From NCBI GenBank assembly GCA_030272585.1, contig BSYQ01000006.1, forward strand, positions 4,303,001 to 4,367,000: a stretch of DNA of 64,000 nucleotides. The letters run 5' to 3'. The stretch's first letter is position 1, and each line of letters starts with the position of its first letter. The position numbers and the translations under genes are program-made. The notes under the pieces are model-generated. The model was not told where the DNA came from. It ran no database searches and saw only the letters and a program-made list of their open reading frames with translations. Source of the stretch: Bryopsis sp. KO-2023 (taxonomy: Eukaryota > Chlorophyta > Ulvophyceae > Bryopsidales > Bryopsidaceae). This document shows, piece after piece, positions 45,133 to 59,700 of this stretch.

Positions 45133-47564
45133 ATGTCGGCGTTCAGCAGCCCGAGGCCAACGCTATCCTCCGCCAATGAATCCCCAGAAAGCAAGCGTAG
45201 GGGCGGCCTCTCGTCTTATGGCGACAGTGCCAAGACGTCCACCGAAAAGGTGGCTTGCGACTGCTGGGAGTAGAGTCGGAAAACTGTGATCTTTTCGGGG
45301 AGTATACAATGGGGATAACATAAAATAGAGACGTAAGAGCCTGGTGGTTCCACAGGAGAGCCGAAACGTCGTGGCAGCGCTCAAGAGGACGCTCACGAGA
45401 CGCAGCGTTGCAGACATCGAGGTTGGATAACCACAGATTCCCTCCCCCCCCCCTCCCCAAGAGATCCCAAAAAGAAAGAAGGAAAAGGAGAGCACAGAAG
45501 AGAGAGAGAGAGAGCGCGCGCATCCTGTCCAGTTTCTAGATACGCTTGACTTTTTTTCGGGACTTGTTTCGTTTTGCTTTCTTTCTCTGTCCTTTCTGCG
45601 GAAAACTTCGGGACGTCATGGAAGTGGATCCGATAGGAAACTTGACGTGGTGGCTTAGGAGCTCCGCGCCGAAATATACCTCGCGACTCGCCGCGCGGAG
45701 GAGCTCGTCGAGCAAAACTTCATGCTGGGCGAACAGCTGGACACGGCGAAAGTCAACCTCGACACGGTGACTCGAGAAAACGATACTCTTCAAGGGGAGC
45801 TGTCCCATGCACGCAGCAAGTTCGAAGAAGCCGCCAAGCAGGGCCGCGACTTGAGGTCGGACCTGGAAACGGCTCGTCTTTGGCAAGGCAAACTGTCCGA
45901 ACGCAACGAGCATCTGAGGGGCGAGCTGGAGAGGATAACTGGACACAGCGCCCAGGTCGGCAAGGAGAACGTGGATCTCAAGCAGGAGCTCGTGTTGCTG
46001 AAGGGCAGCCTTCTGGAACAGAAAGAAAAGACGGAGGTCCTTCAAGGAGAGCTGGGGAAAGCGCGGTGTAGACTCGGGACGATGTCATCGAACGGCGTGA
46101 AGGTGCGTGACGTCTTTTGACAAGTTAAAATTATCGGTCGTCATCAGGCCACGAACGAAAACCTGTATTTAAAATAGAAGTTATTAAGAAAATGTGAGGA
46201 CCACCACCCATTATATTGATTTCAACCTAAAACTTGCCAATCTTGATACCTTTTCACTTTTTTTCTCAGTTGTGGAAACTGGCTTATCCTTTTGAATTTT
46301 CTCCAGAGGCCTTTCAATTATCACCTCTCCTAATTTTTTTTTCTTTTTCTTTTTTCTGTTTTTTCTGTTTTTTTGTTATTTTCTGGAATCAGAAATAAAA
46401 AATTTCTCAAAAAGATTTTCTGTGGGATTTGTAGCAAGCCGTATGGAGTCAGCCAGAACCCTCCTCAGTGGATCATACCTCACAGATGTCCTGGTGAGCT
46501 GTCCTTCAAACCAGTTTTTGAATTTTTGTTTTGCACTTGTCTGGGGAAAAACAGTCCCCAGACATATAAGCCTCCTCTTATATGTGCTGCAAACACACAG
46601 GTTTGAAAACCCTATGGTTATTGTGGTTATGGTTATATTTATATCTAATCTTCCGGATTTTTGTGGTGTTTTTTGTGTTGGAAGGAATCAAAACATGGCA
46701 TCTATTTCTTTTCCCTGAAAAAAAGGGTACAATTTGACAATCCTAGGTTTACACATGCTTGCATTTTTTTCTGATATCGTTATCTTTTTAATTTGATCTG
46801 TCTGGAGATGTCCAGGGCTCGGTCCTGATTGATTTGGAAAGAGGTGGTTTCTTTTTTTATTCCAATTTTTCACAGCATGTGATTATTGACCCCTGAACTG
46901 GAAATCTCGTAGGTATGGCCGATTCTGTGGAATTCGACAATGAGGATCCGGCTCAATTCAGAAACAAAAAGCTTTAGAAAAGAAAAGAAAAAACTGGCTG
47001 AGGGTTTAATTTTAGTGAGGGCGGAAAAACGTGCAAAATATTTTTGCACAAAATATTGAGATATATATGTACATGCAAAGGCTTTTTCTTATTTCTTTTG
47101 TTGCATGCTGCTCTCCTTTTGTTTTGTTGAAAAACAGTAGTCACGAATTCAGAATTTTTTGGGGGATCAGGTTGCATGATTCATACAAATTTTCAATTTA
47201 ATGTGAATTCCAACCATTGTAAATTGCAACAACAAGAATAGATGGTAGATATGGTTAATCTAAAATGAAATTTTTGCTTTACATGGTGGGGGTTTCATCA
47301 GAATTGCCTTCAATGCATCTTTGTTTTTGGGTATAGGAAATGATGCTGGACAGATTTTCATGGAAAACCTTGATCATTTGCTGGTGTACCAATGCAAAAA
47401 CCCAGAAAATTCTGAAAGAATTCTGCGTCTCTCTGTTGCCCAACCATCACCACCCAATTAATCCTTCCCTTGCATGTTGGCTTCACAGTTTTCTCCCAGA
47501 TCAATTACTAGTTTTGCTCCAATTGTCCCTTGCAGGCAACATCTCTCCTCCGCTCGAACGATGA
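45133..47564 (+). CDS. Coiled-coil protein with two possible 3' ends
   Basis: Exon 1 (45133-45249) encodes a Ser-rich head starting MSAFSSPRPTLSSANESPES. Exon 2 (45659 to about 46106) encodes a continuous heptad-rich coiled coil of about 145 residues (AEELVEQNFMLGEQLDTAK; SERNEHLRGELERITGHS). Exon 3 (46435-46493) and exon 4 (46816-46843) follow. Two endings fit the phase: a single exon 46913-46977 ending DPAQFRNKKL (238 residues total), or exons 47337-47426 and 47536-47564 ending ERILRNISPPLER (256 residues). Exon 2 must use the donor GTGC|GTGACG (46106) rather than AAG|GTGCGT (46102) for either to stay open, which is the weakest point. Such proteins are usually cytoskeletal or centrosomal; no specific family is recognised. 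Confidence 0.6.
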
Positions 47565-48208
47565 TCGTGCTTTGGAGAAACTGGTCTGTGGGTTTTGGTC
47601 TGTGTCATCGATCTGCGCCGCCACCTGTCGATGCAGTTCTGTCTCGCACAATCGCTGTCTGGTTCTTTCTGGGACTTAGTGAACGAAAAAGGAAACTGTT
47701 TACAGAAGGGGAGGTCGGGCAGGGTGTCTATCCTTTGCTGTTGTACAGAATTGATGCATCAGGAGGAAAAACATTTCAGGATACTCAAAGTTTTCAGCCG
47801 TCTCATCAGCATTCCTATGCGTCAGGGTTTTTTATGGCATGGTGCCCCAACACCTTCCTCAAAGAGATCTCTTCCACAAGATTCTTTTTCCTGAATCTTG
47901 TGCAAGCAGTAAATTCATTTTTTCATGTCTGTCTCAATTTTGGCAGTGTCTCAAGCGTCCTCATATTTCTGGTTAAGGGTTACATGGCTTATTCCACTCT
48001 TGTAGACAATGGACCTTCGGGTGCAATAATCAACGATAAACACAACAAGCCAGGGGGCAAACATTTCCTCGCAAAAAAAACAGTTTTACAGCTTTTTCAC
48101 AGTTTCCACAAAAGGGCGTTCTTGGACCACACCAGAGCAACATAACTCTCTAAAATAACATGATCACCACCCAATCTCAGGTAATCTACAGCCAAGCCCC
48201 ACATCAGC
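47565..48208. other. Spacer between convergent coiled-coil and tubulin genes
   Basis: Holds the 3' flanks of both genes. A plus-strand frame (47474-48145, 223 codons) runs through it without family resemblance and overlaps the exons above; I treat it as chance. Confidence 0.45.
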
Positions 48209-50097
<1,889 letters not shown>

Positions 50098-50782
50098 ATT
50101 TGCAACGCGCTGAAAAAGAAGAGCGAAGAGTAGCAGAACAGGCTAACAAGTTCAAGGACTCGAGTACCCGCAAAGCCAACTCACGAACCAGACGCGGGGG
50201 GTGGGGGGAATATGTAGGGCCCCTGCGCCCTGGGCGGGAGTCCAGTCAGCACGAAATTGATGAAATGACGTATCGTAATGGGATGATCTTGACTCCAAGA
50301 GGCACGGACTCCAAATCACATCAAACGAAAAGTCTGGGACTGATCCAATGGCCAGCGTCGACGCGATGATCAGTGCATGCCACTGTTGGGACCACGTAGA
50401 GTTGGCATCTTCGAATGATATTTTGTTTGTTTGTTTGTTTGTTTGTTTGGTGTTGTGATTGACCAGTCCAGCACATCAGTTGGTCGTCAGGTTTGAATGC
50501 TGGTGGGGATCTGGTGTCATGAAACACAACTGGAAAAACAGCTATATATATTGCTTTCGATCAAGATCAACAAAGCTGCCCCCACCCCATTCATCCAGGA
50601 GAACCAAAAAAGTCACGCTATTCCAACCATGCCGTTGCCTGTTTCAGCTCTCACCCCATTTCCCCCGACCTCTCGCTCAAAAGAAACCACCAGATCTAGG
50701 AATTGAAAGAAAAAAACACGATGATGTGACGGCCTAATTTAAAAAGAGCAACAAAATTAAAGAATCCGTCTCTTTCCCCCAG
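50098..50782. other. Tubulin promoter region and eIF3L 3' flank
   Basis: GC-rich near 50190-50240, then a (TTTG)n microsatellite at 50423-50450, then AT-rich DNA up to the eIF3L stop. No exon or specific promoter element is identified. Confidence 0.5.
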
Positions 50783-53700
50783 TCAAGTCGCCGGAGTGAG
50801 GGCCGGCAGTCTGGCCAAGTCCGAAACGATGTCTTGGAATTTGTGAACGTGCCTCAAAATCGTTTGAGCGTGACTTCGCTGATGCTGACTATCACAGATC
50901 ATCACAAACTCCTTCCCTGTGTTCACATCCACATCCAGATAGAAATCCACATCGTTGGTGGAGGCCAGATCGCCCGAAAGCAGGTCTTTCCCACCAGCCG
51001 TCCACTGCCGAGTGAAATTCTTGTTCTTCATGCACATCAACTGGACTCGCAGGCTGGCTTCCGTGGTTTCCAACGCCGTCGCCAGTTTTTCGAGGGAGAT
51101 GCTGGAGTAGAGTCTGAGGTACTGAGTCAATTCTGGCGAGGCGAAATGTTGGCGGACTTCGTCCATGAACAAGCGAAGCTGGTTCTGATAGGCTTCCTGT
51201 GGGCAACCAAAAAAAAATGAAAATCACACATCGACCTGAAGCAAATCGAAAGCCCGACTGCTTGTCATCCCCATTCAGCCTGCCACTGCATTCACATGTC
51301 AGATTTTCGACAGCAAGCTACCATCACCAGCCAATGCCCTGACATCTCAATATCCAACACTGCACTGGCCTCACTTGATTGGTGTCGCCCTTCTTGCTGT
51401 AATCTGGTGGATGCGACGTGATGAACCTCGGGCACCCGGCCGAGAACAACTCATCAAACACCCCCATGTTGCCTCGACGCATGGCCTGAACCTTGTCGGC
51501 GAAATGGTCCATCAAACCTTCGTTGACTCGCTCATCCAGGTATTGTTTCTGCATCAAGGGGCACATGGCCACCACCATCGCCAGCAATTGGGACATTTGC
51601 TCCTCTTTCCGCTCGATCTGGGTCAGCTGCTGCCTGTCTGGTTGGAACTCCTTGGCACTCGGGATGTAGAGCAAAATTGTGTTGAAACATCTGGTTGCAT
51701 CGGCATACCTGTGAAAGCAATCAAAAACATTAAGAGTTAAGGTCAGAGATGGCATCCACTCGAATCTCGACAGGGAAACCCCTCCGAAAGCCACCATCTC
51801 ACATGTGTAAATCACATATATATATTGCACATGGAAAACTAAACTAAATCCGAAACTCGACTGCTGAATTCAACCCACTACGTCCCAGTCGACAATATGG
51901 AGGCCAGTCCTATCCTTGCTCGTTCCCTGTAAAACTACCCTGCCTCTTTCAAGTTTCATGCGAGCGTTTCAATGAACAGCCACATATTGCATGCAGCATG
52001 ACAGACCCTGGTTCAAAACAACCCTGGTGCCATGAACAGATTCTCCCAGAAACATAATCCGCCAGGGGCAAATCGCACCTCTTCATCACGAGGTAGGAGA
52101 ACCCAGCATAGTAGAACAGAGTGATGAACGCTCCAGGGGTTTTCCTGGCAAACAGGGCCCTTGGTTCGTGGATGTTGATGGGGGAAATTGCCTGTAAGGC
52201 TCCGGCGTAGTCTCCAATGAGCGCATGCAACCTCAGCAAGCCGATCAAACTGAAATACCCCAGGACTCTCAACACATTGCTTTCGTTGGGCCGGAATCCA
52301 TCGGAGCGCACGAGCCCCATTCCTTTGTCCTCTTCGAGTTCGGTCAACACCCCGGATTTATCCACCATTGCTTGCAGAAAATTCATCACATCCACTATGT
52401 TCCACACCTGATCCAAAAAAAGCAAACACACATTTATTGGGTGTTTGTTTTAAATAGTTGGGTTCTTTCATTCGAACAACCTACCATATCCTCCTCATCA
52501 AAAAGTGATTTCCATGAGGAGCAGTCCAATGGCAGCCCATGGAAAACCACAGCAAATCCAGGGAAAATCTATCCATCCCCCCCCCCAACAAAAAAAAGAA
52601 AAAAAAACAGGGAAACCAGGGAAAATCCATTCACCCACCCCCAATTAAAAAAAAGAAGAAAACCCAGGGAAAACCACCAACCCACCTTCTCGCTTCCGTG
52701 TTCGAAGCTCTGCAAGAGTTCCTTTTCCTCTGGGCTGTGTTGTGACACCTTCCCCCTGTATTGATGGTACGCTTGGAATTGATACATGAATTCGTCGACC
52801 ATGTCCCACAGCCATTCGCTGGGAAGCTGCATGGTCACCTTCCCGTGCAACATGATGTCGAACAATTGACAATACGTCAGCCAAGACTGCTGCCGATCCT
52901 CCACCGTTGGCCGAAGGCGAGCGTACACATGGCGGAAATACAGCTCCTGAAAAACGGAAATCGATTCAAAAATTAAAAAAAAAAAAGAATGAAAACAAGG
53001 GGTTCTCCGGTTTCAAAAATTATCAACAATAAGTAAAAAAGGTGTGAATCTATGGATGACAGATTTGGACCCAAAAAAAACATTTCCATGAGGAAAGGTG
53101 CCTTTGGTAGCTTCAATTCTGAGAAATGTCGACTAAAACGATGTCGTCCATATTGCTTTTTCGAGTTTCGGAGCTGGTCCTTTTTTTTTTTTCTTTCTTT
53201 TCCTATTCCAATCACCCAACATGTATCGAACGATTTCGATCCACCGAACAAAACCCGGGGGGGGGGGGGGATAAATTGGTCTTACCTGGTACAACAGGCA
53301 AAACACCTGATCCTTGTCGACGAACTCAGCGATTTCCTCGACGGGGGGCCATCGGCTGTCCTTGAAATACATTTCGCTCAAGCGGAAAAATGAGCGAGTG
53401 TACATGGAGCGAATCTCTGGGATGTTCTTCTCCCTTGTTGAGAAAAAAGAAAAAAACCATATGCAAGTCAGCCATCGGGATTCCTTTTCCCCTTTCTGTA
53501 GTATAGACCCCATCTGATATTCTTTCGTTGCAATGCTATGCATTGATACATCGTGGAAAAGGAGTATAAAATGATTTTTCTCCTCCGAGTCGAATTCCAA
53601 CAACAGCACTCCTTTCCTTCTATTGTAAACTTTCCCAAATCTTCAGAATGCTTCATTTTTCAACCTCTATTTTTCCCACTCTCAGAAATATTTTTTCTCT

Positions 53701-53889
53701 CTTTGTCCCAGTATCTTGTTTTTTATTTTTTTTTGGGGGGAGGAGGGGAGGGGAGGGTGATATTTCGACTTTCTTTCGAACCCACCTGATGTGCTCATAG
53801 AGATACACCACGAACTGCTCCACCTTTTCAAGAACGTTTCCTGTGTTTCCTGCCGGCCGGGCGGCCGGAGGAGGAAAGCGAGACGCCAT
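50783..53889 (-). CDS. EIF3L: Translation initiation factor eIF3 subunit L
   Basis: Six exons (53889-53786, 53433-53286, 52946-52686, 52407-52079, 51708-51375, 51196-50783) give 529 residues, slightly short of the roughly 560 of animal eIF3L because the N-terminus is brief. Conserved blocks include VVYLYEHIR, RLSEMYFKDSRWPP, DKDQVFCLLYQELYFRH, a long helical repeat region (RVLGYFSLIGLLRLHALIGDY; YYAGFSYLVMKRYADATRCF) and the C-terminal PCI-type winged-helix part (YSSISLEKLATALE, DVDFYLDVDVNTGKEF). eIF3L is a subunit of the eIF3 scaffold on the 40S ribosome. All junctions are canonical and phases match. The ATG is 364 bp from the divergent EFCAB10-like gene. Confidence 0.96.
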
Positions 53890-54253
53890 CTTCGTTGTTC
53901 GTGAACGATCCCCTTTCTCCGAAAGCTATTGCAGCAGCTTTTACGGCGACCAACGATGAGCCAGGAAAACAGACGGAAAGCCCAGCGTCACGACGCAAAC
54001 ACGAACGAATATCTCCACGGCCAAAAGCACCCTCTCTCTGCAAATCACACTTTGATTCGATCCTTGCATCATGAATTTTTTTTCCCTGTGTGGTTTGGAG
54101 GTACAACAATGTACGACAAAGTACAAGAAATCACGTAACGTTCATGAAAATGATTTTGTGGGGAGTTTGCAGCGGGGGAAGATTATTATTTCGACGACGG
54201 TTTTTCTCGGTTTGGGTCGATTCGACGCTGTTTTTTAGAGAAGGGGAAAAAAC
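53890..54253. promoter_or_regulatory. Divergent intergenic region, eIF3L / EFCAB10-like
   Basis: 364 bp between two ATGs that point away from each other, so both promoters must lie here. No TATA box is convincing. The eIF3L side is GC-rich (CCGGCCGG-type palindromes begin just inside its first exon). Confidence 0.55.
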
Positions 54254-54958
54254 ATGGTGAAGGATCCACTGGAGCAGACGAAACAATACATGCTGGACCA
54301 CAAAATCAAAGAAGTGTTCGAGGTGGAAACAAAGAGCTCATCCGTAAAAGGCATACAAATCTGTTTTCTGAATACAATAAAAAGTAGTTTCCAGAAAAAG
54401 AAAATAATGGTCCACTCAGAGTCAAAAAAGAATTACAAAAAAGAGTATTATTTCTATTTCTGTATGAAAATGGCCACTTCAAACCCTTTTGCCAAGAAAG
54501 CTTTTGGTCAATGGAATGAAGAGGATCCTTAACAGGCCCCAAGTGTACAGCCCCATCGGCCTTCTCGAGTGTAAACAGATTTTCTAAGTACGGCACTGGT
54601 GTCTGTCATGCAGACCTTGACTGCAGCCCTGCTGTTTCACAAACCAGACGACCCCGAAGCTTTCCTGCTGGAGAAACTGTCGGAGATCAAAGGCTATGGG
54701 CTGGCACCCCTTCTTTCAAGGACAGACCTCACAGCAATGTTCGGCATGTTCGACATCACCAACAGAGGTTGCGTAAGCGCGGGCCAAGCTAAAAATGCAC
54801 TCAAGACAATCTTAGGGACGGAGGTCCAGCTGGATGGGCAGCCTCTGGCAGACAGTGCTCAATTGACTCCACACAAATTTGTCACTTCCATGCATAACAC
54901 CCTGACCTCAGCCAGTCCATTTTCAAAACCGAGACGAACGTTATCAACGGAGGAGTAG
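54254..54958 (+). CDS. EFCAB10-like protein (RIIa docking plus EF-hand-like)
   Basis: Two exons (54254-54322 and 54614-54958) give 137 residues. The joined N-terminus, QYMLDHKIKEVFETLTAALL then HKPDDPEAFLLEKL, is a dimerisation/docking helix pair of the RIIa/DPY30 type, continuous only after splicing. It is followed by an EF-hand-like segment (LTAMFGMFDITNRGCVSAGQ) whose calcium loop is degenerate. This order matches EFCAB10, a small protein associated with cilia and flagella in animals. Intron 1 is in phase 0. The family is well supported; the ciliary role is inferred from relatives. Confidence 0.85.
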
Positions 54959-55469
54959 AGTGGGAAGGGGAAAACAGAAGTGGGCCGAATATATGTCCAA
55001 TTTCGATAACCAGAAATATGAACATGTGATTTTCTTTTTCAAACGTGGTTGCAAGAAAGAAAGAAATTTCTTCTTTGCATGTGCTGGGATGGTGATGAGG
55101 TAAAACAAAAAAACAAAAAAAAACAAAAAAACACTGATTACAAATCCAACACAACTGGCATGCGCATATTGCTTCGGTCCACCTAATTTTATATACCTTG
55201 ACGATTTTTTGCCTTCCAAAACTATCGACCTTTTCTTGAAAAAGAAACAATAATAATAAAACTTCTGCTCCAAACAAAATGACTGGATATTGCACAGAAA
55301 AAAAGAGGAAAAACAAGCACAAATCAAAAAAAGAAACAAAACTGTGTTTTCCCACAGGATCAAAGTTGATATTTCGCCATACCCAAAGTCAGAACGATAT
55401 GAGGACAAAGATGCGCATTTTCTTTTCCATTTTCAACGAAAAAAAACAAAAAACACTTTTCCTCCCCTT
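54959..55469. other. Shared 3' region of two convergent genes
   Basis: A- and T-rich DNA between the EFCAB10-like stop and the 3' end of the secreted-protein gene. No exon seen. Confidence 0.55.
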
Positions 55470-55898
55470 TCAGAATTTACCAAACTTGCCGAAACCTTTC
55501 CCAAATTTTCCAAACTTCCCAAACTTCCCGAAACCTTTCCCGAATTTTCCGAATTTTCCGAATTTTCCGAAGCCTTTTCCGATTTTGTGGGCGACGTATG
55601 CAGCACCCAAACCAGCTGCAGCCCCACCGGCAATGCCGGTCCCCAGTCCTATACCCCCCCCATGCTTTCCATGCTTTCCGTGTTTTCCATATTTCCCGTG
55701 CTTCCCAGCTGGACCATAGGCTTGGGCTGCATAGGCCCCAGCAGCAGCTGCGGCAGCTCCAGCTCCTGCAACTGGATAACCTGCTGGAGGAAGCTTGTGC
55801 CCTGATGAACCTGTCGGTTTAGTCAATGCAGTGATCTCATCCCCCCTTCCAACCCACACAGCAAAAAACAAGAAAACACAGTAGAATAGACTTGTCAT
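55470..55898 (-). CDS. Secreted Gly-Lys-Phe / Gly-Lys-His repeat protein
   Basis: A single-exon frame of 142 residues from the ATG at 55898, chosen because it places a clean signal peptide (MTSLFYCVFLFFAVWVGRG) at the N-terminus; the frame extends 26 codons further upstream without homology. Then follow an Ala-rich stretch (AGAGAAAAAAGAYAAQAYGP), a GKHGKYGKHGKHGKHG repeat, a Gly/Ala-rich hydrophobic segment (GIGLGTGIAGGAAAGLGAAY) and a C-terminal repeat of GKFGKFGKFGKGFGKFG. The mature part is strongly basic and nearly without acidic residues. Such Gly-rich cationic repeats occur in cell-wall, adhesive, mineral- or metal-binding and antimicrobial proteins; none can be chosen from sequence. 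I recognise no orthologue. Confidence 0.75.
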   Translation of the reverse strand: MTSLFYCVFLFFAVWVGRGDEITALTKPTGSSGHKLPPAGYPVAGAGAAAAAAGAYAAQAYGPAGKHGKYGKHGKHGKHGGGIGLGTGIAGGAAAGLGAAYVAHKIGKGFGKFGKFGKFGKGFGKFGKFGKFGKGFGKFGKF

Positions 55899-56778
55899 GT
55901 ATTTTTGGGGGGTAGCAGTTCTAGGGAGGAATGTTCGGGAGGTATAATACACTATTGTATGTTTTTTCTGGAGCACACCCTTTGCTGGATCTATAGGGAA
56001 AACTCGGGAGGTGGAAAAAGACTCGTGTGTGTTGCATGGATCCGTTTCAAGGAAAGTATTGATGAACTACGACTTCAAGATACCCCATGATCACCAAAAC
56101 ATTCACATAGAAGCACCTAAAATTTCTTTTAACCTTCTTTTGAAATAGAACACAAACTTAAGGAAAAGAAAAGAAGCAACAGAAAAGCCCATCGCAGAAA
56201 GAGCCAAAGCTGGCTGTCGAGATGGGCTAAAAAAGGGAAGCTATTCGACAAGATTAAAATTCAGCCGCATCTTTTTGCTGTCCAAAGACTGGCCAACTCG
56301 CTCAACAATAACAAAACATACGATTCCAATAATTACCCCCCACCCTCTCCCCCAAATTCAGCGAAACAATTTGTCAACGAGCACATTTTTCTCTTCAACA
56401 TTCTTGTGCGTACAGACGGAACATCCACAATCAACTACAGATATGATCGTTTGTATGTATATACAGAAAACCCCACTGGAAATATAATACCATTTTAACA
56501 TGAACTGAGCACCTAACAGGGACATGTCATCTGGCCAAATTTCTGTACATTTTTCATGCAGTCATTGCCCTCTGCAAAGGGAACCCCAACCAAAAAAAAA
56601 AAAAAATTGACATGAAACAATGTACATCATATCCCCCTCTTCCCTTCCCCTTCCCCAAACATTTTTTTTCTTGAATGTATATATAAATATATATATATTT
56701 TTCTTTTAATTTTTTCCAAGTGGTTCTCCCAGAATAGTTCCAGCCGGTTGACAGGAGGGGAATGCTTGAGTGAAAGCC
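55899..56778. other. 5' flank of the repeat-protein gene, 3' UTR of the C2 gene
   Basis: AT-rich, with a TA-repeat stretch near 56675-56700. No supportable exon. Confidence 0.5.
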
Positions 56779-59700
56779 TCAGATCATTGCACCACCTGAG
56801 GGGAAAAAAGCGAAAAATAAAAATGGGGGTTGTGGATGGTCATCCATAATAAATAAAATTTAACTTTCTAACGAGGAAAAAGCTCTATGTTCATTTTTGC
56901 TCTATTTTTTACTTTTTTTTATCGATTTTCGAACTGTGAATAGCAAGTATTAGGCAAGCTCACCTCATCCCCCTCCCCCAACCAGCAGGAACACCACTAA
57001 TTATCAGTCGGGCGTTCAATTAATCAATTCATATCGAAAAAACTACCTTCTGAAAAGAAAACGGGGAGGGGGAATGGACACCATGCTGATTACACTGATT
57101 CCATTCTCACTCACCGCCGCCGCCTCCTTGTGGAGGATAGCCGCCACCTTGGTAGCTTTGGGGGTAGCCGCCCCCTGGCTGAGGGTAGCCGCCACCTGGT
57201 TGACCACCTGGGTAGCCACCACCCGGTTGACCTCCAGGGTAGCCGCCACCCGGTTGACCGCCTGGATAACCACCAGGAGGAGCCCCACCAGGGTAACCAC
57301 CAGGAGGAGCTCCACCTGGGTAACCACTCGGGGGAGCCCCCTGTGAAGGATAGCCTGGCATTGCCCCGCCACCCGAAGGAGGGTAGCCGCCAGGAGCATT
57401 TCCAGGGGAAGGATAGCCACCCTGGGCCCCCCCTGGATAGGCTCCCCCACTGGCGGGAGGAAATCCGGAATTAGGGGGTGGAGCTCCATATGGCGAGGCA
57501 CCACCAGGTGGGGGGTATGCATTACCAGCAGGACTGCCAGGATAGCCTGGTTGTGGGTAGCCGCCAGGTTGCTGCAAGGAAGGAAAGCATTATAAGAAGT
57601 GAACCATATCTCTGAATTTGGAATATTTGATTTTTCGAAATCACCCCCTTCCCCTTCTTTCTGAGTTTCGGGAAAAGGGGGGGGGGGGAAAGGCACGGAG
57701 TCTTTCCCAGTTTTTCCGTGAATACCTGTCCCTGTCCATACGCCTGCATGGGCGGTGGTGCAAAGCCCTGTCCAGGAGCTGCTGCTGGAGGGGCACCATA
57801 CCCAGCTGGAGGAGCGCCATATCCACCTGACATCGGAGAATATCAAAGTCATCTGATTAAGTTTTTAAATAAACGTCAATTCCACATCAGCGCACCCGAA
57901 AAGAAAGCGCGTTCATCCATTGAGGGAGGTTGAACAATATAAAAGAAAAACAATATTTATTTCCCAGTTCTTCCAACTCATGTTCGACTGTACAGGTCCC
58001 TCCCCCCCCCCCCCCCCCCAAAAAAAAAAAAAAAGAAGGGGCCCAAACGTTTTTAACACGATAAAGAAGGTGCCGCTTAAACAGGGTTTGGCTCCTACAT
58101 ATATTATAGGAATATAATATTATTAATTTTATTATAGGAATAATATTAATCCAAAAGGAACTTCAAATACAGACAAGGAGAAATGATGCAGAAGGATCTG
58201 AATGGAGTGAAGTGATCACCTGGTGCAGAATATCCCTGGCTGGAGGGATAGCCCCCAGGTGCTGGGGCGTGCATGGGAGTCTGACCAGGATACCCCTGGG
58301 GATATCCAGCCGGCATGACTCCACCCTACATTAGTGGTTAAAACAACAATACTGTTAAATCTTTGATCAGTTTTCGCAACTTTTTTGTGTTCTTTTTCGA
58401 CAAGACGATGGCAAAATGATTGGACAGATGGATGATTTTATTAAATTTAATCAATTATTATTATTTTTTTTCCTTGACGAAGAAATTTCTCTATTGAAAC
58501 GCACCGGCAGGTTTTTCAAGGCTTTGTCTTTTTTGACGACCGCCGTGAATAGCATGATCAATGCAAGCTCCCCTTTAACGCGTCCATCGGGGGTGACCAC
58601 TTGAAGCCGGCAGTCGTGCTTCCCAGTGGAAAACGCCTTTTTCCAAGAAAAAAAACAAAATGTCAATTTCAAAAAAAACAACAAAACTTTATAAACATTT
58701 CTAAAAAAAAACATTATGTCGATTTCTGAAGAAAAAAGACATAATGTCAATTTCTGCAAAAATAAAAAACATTGTGCCAATTTCTGAAGATTAAAAAAAC
58801 AAAATTTCAATTTCAATTTCTGCAAACACCACTTGACTAATTGAACTCCAGCCAAAAATCACACATGAAAAAGAAAGACGTCACCCGATTTCTTTGGGAA
58901 AGACTCCATGGAAGGGAAAAAGTATACAATGGCAAATAAAGAGGTGACTAATTTGTCCATCTCACCGTGTCGAGCGAGGCTTCTGAACTTCCCAATATAT
59001 CATCAGTGGACACGACATTTCTGTTCTTTATCTGGAAACCGGTGCAAATACGCAAACGTCAAAGTAATGCAGAATCACCACTGGGGGAAATGTTACATTT
59101 AAAAAAAAATCAGAAAAAAACAGGATTGTCTGTTTCCAAAGGCATGCTTCTCTGAATTGAAATTAGAACAAGAACGATTTTTTTTTCTTTTTTCAACTGT
59201 GTAATTTTTGATATTCCACAGTTGCCCTCCTTCCCCCTCCCCCTTTCAAACCACCAAAAAACAGAAAGAAAAAGATGGGTCAGTGACGATTTCACCATGA
59301 GACTTTGTGAAAATGAATTATGTTGGTTCGAGCTCCTCGAAGAAATGTCCAACAGGACATCAACTCAAGAAGCTTCCACACAATTGGAGTCCCAAGTAAA
59401 ACCCTGGCAAAGGGAATATTTAGGCTCCCCCTCCCCTCCTTTTAAAAAGGCAAAGCATAAGATTTCTCAGGACATGCATCCGTTTTTGTTTGTTGTTTTT
59501 GTTTCTTTTCCGGGTTCCACCCACCGTGAAGTATATTTTCCTTTCGTCCGATATTTGGAAAGTGAATTTTTGGTTCCATTCAGGATTCTTCCCTCCATCT
59601 GAAATCAAAGTCGTCACCCAGGTTAACTCGGCCGCACAACGACGAAAACACCACCACGGATCTCCCGGAAGTGGATATCGACTCGACAGAGGAAAGCGTG

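Noticed and set aside
47474-48145. 223-codon plus-strand frame
   Set aside because: No splice support or family resemblance, and it conflicts in frame with better exons at 47337-47564.
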